Assembly (NCBI GenBank): GCA_964057225.1
Contig: OZ059896.1
Coordinates: 19,774,501-19,838,500 of the forward strand
Direction: 5' to 3'
Source: Auanema rhodensis
Taxonomy: Eukaryota > Nematoda > Chromadorea > Rhabditida > Rhabditidae
DNA: 64,000 bases
Position numbers and translations under genes: made by a program. Positions 62,901 to 64,000 of the stretch are shown piece after piece. Numbering within the stretch: the first letter of the stretch is position 1; the number at the start of each line of letters is the position of its first letter. The notes beneath the pieces were generated by a model, which saw only the letters and a list, made by a program, of their open reading frames with translations, ran no database searches and had not been told where the DNA came from.

Positions 62901-64000
62901 CGCAGCTTAAAAATCCGCATCGAATGCACTATACTACATTGAGAAACGCTTAATACAAAAATTAGTTATGATCGTTTGAAAAATGATGCATTAGTGTATG
63001 TTGAGTTTCCATGTACACTCAACATTGCTTCCAAAAACATTTTGACAAAAATTTTTTCGAAAAATTTCAAAATAATTTAGCGAAAAGTAGATGTTTTTAG
63101 ATTCCTTTTTTCGAGGCAAAGACGATGGACAAGGTTATTCAACGAAAAAATTAATTCTTTAGGGTGAAAATCGAGGATATAAGTGTGAACTTATATCAGT
63201 TGATATCTCGGTGCATTTTTAAGCTAGCGCAAATCTCATAACACAGATCGACGCAGCTTAAAAATCCGCATCGAATGCACTATACTACATTGAGAAACGC
63301 TTAATACAAAAATTAGTTATGATCGTTTGAAAAATGATGCATTAGTGTATGTTGAGTTTCCATGTACACTCAACATTGCTTCCAAAAACATTTTGACAAA
63401 AATTTTTTCGAAAAATTTCAAAATAATTTAGCAAAAAGTAGATGTTTTTAGATTCCTTTTTTCTAGGCAAAGACGATGAACAATGTTATTCAACGAAAAA
63501 ATTAATTCTTCAGGGTGAAAATCGAGGATATAAGTGTGAACTTATATCAGTTGATATCTCGGTGCATTTTTAAGCTAGCGCAAATCTGATAACAAACATC
63601 GACGCAGCTTAAAAATCCGCATCGAATGCACTATACTACATTGAGAAACGCTTAATACAAAAATTAGTTATGATCGTTTGAAAAATGATGCATTAGTGTA
63701 TGTTGAGTTTCCATGTACACTCAACATTGCTTCCAAAAACATTTTGACAAAAATTTTTTCGAAAAATTTCAAAATAATTTAGCAAAAAGTAGATGTTTTT
63801 AGATTCCTTTTTTTGAGGCAAAGACGATGGACAAGGTTATTCAACGAAAAAATTAATTCTTCAGGGTGAAAATCGAGGATATAAGTGTGAACTTATATCA
63901 GTTGATATCTCGGTGCATTTTTAAGCTAGCGCAAATCTGATAACACAGATCGACGCAGCTTAAAAATCCGCATCGAATGCACTATACTACATTGAGAAAC
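59968..64000. repeat. HOR block, 6-monomer unit (2107 bp) x 2, second copy cut by the window edge
   Basis: Unit 59968-62074 and its partial copy from 62075 share gacaaggtt, ttcaatgaaa, gcgaaaagtag with tttcgaggc, ttctttaggg, gatgaacaatg with aacaaacatcg, and tttttgaggc, in order. Sub-repetition every 3 monomers is visible from the gcgaaaag markers at 59921, 60974, 62028 and 63081. The first copy ends in a monomer with the inserted A (61871); the second copy lacks it. Confidence 0.88.

Larger units (their letters stand above)
16401..64000. repeat. 351-bp satellite array, right part (about 135.6 monomers)
   Basis: Same monomer and orientation as the left array. Starts run from 16445 to 63830, exactly 135 x 351. 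The only indels I found are six single-base events between 57.0 and 61.9 kb, which cancel out. Frequent variants not seen on the left are ctcataac (for ctgataac), tcagcattg, gttttaaaaatg and cttcattgtg. The variant catatatc, common on the left, appears once (about 17559). There are no genes, no other mobile element and no decayed copies in 47.6 kb. HOR blocks within it are listed separately. Confidence 0.97.

Noticed and set aside
1-64000. CRISPR array or other prokaryotic repeat system
   Set aside because: The repeats are 351 bp with no unique spacers, are all near-identical head to tail, and the interrupting element is a eukaryotic LTR retrotransposon.

Overview
The window is a eukaryotic tandem satellite array broken by one LTR retrotransposon. 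The satellite monomer is 351 bp (about 31% G+C by hand count of the consensus). It fills 1-8737 (about 24.9 copies) and 16401-64000 (about 135.6 copies), all in the same orientation, and both window edges cut through monomers. No cellular gene, tRNA, rRNA or other RNA gene is visible. The composition, the CpG content (not depleted) and the retroelement type suggest a metazoan with an AT-rich genome and little CpG methylation. A nematode is my best guess, but the sequence alone does not fix it.

The array is organised at several levels. Each monomer carries four inverted repeats and a run of spaced A/T tracts. Single-base variants shared between monomers define higher-order repeats (HORs), and their size changes along the array: 5- and 14-monomer spacing at the left; 3-, 4-, 5- and 8-monomer units between about 17.8 and 39 kb; a 2-monomer unit near 44 kb; a 15-monomer (5265 bp) duplication at 46.6-57.2 kb; then 4- and 6-monomer units to the right edge. 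Length is very tightly kept. The 135 intervals between monomer starts from 16445 to 63830 add up to exactly 135 x 351, and the only indels I found are six single-base changes between 57.0 and 61.9 kb. This looks like a young, actively homogenised array of the kind found at centromeres or in pericentromeric heterochromatin, although nothing here proves centromere function.

The retrotransposon (8738-16400, 7663 bp) is a complete Ty3/gypsy-type element on the + strand. It has two LTRs of 351 bp that I read as identical, a 4-bp target-site duplication (AAAG) made from satellite sequence, a primer-binding site directly after the 5' LTR, a 506-nt leader with no ATG, one uninterrupted Gag-Pol frame of 2109 codons (zinc knuckle, protease, reverse transcriptase, RNase H, integrase with GPY module), a polypurine tract, and the 3' LTR. 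The key catalytic residues are all present, so the element looks recently inserted and possibly still competent. The polyprotein ends in about 420 residues beyond the integrase that I cannot assign; this is the most interesting coding sequence in the window.

The satellite variants differ on the two sides of the element. Left monomers often carry one variant of a hairpin arm. Right monomers often carry a different substitution (G to C in the large dyad) that I did not see on the left. The insertion therefore lies at or very near a junction between satellite subfamilies.
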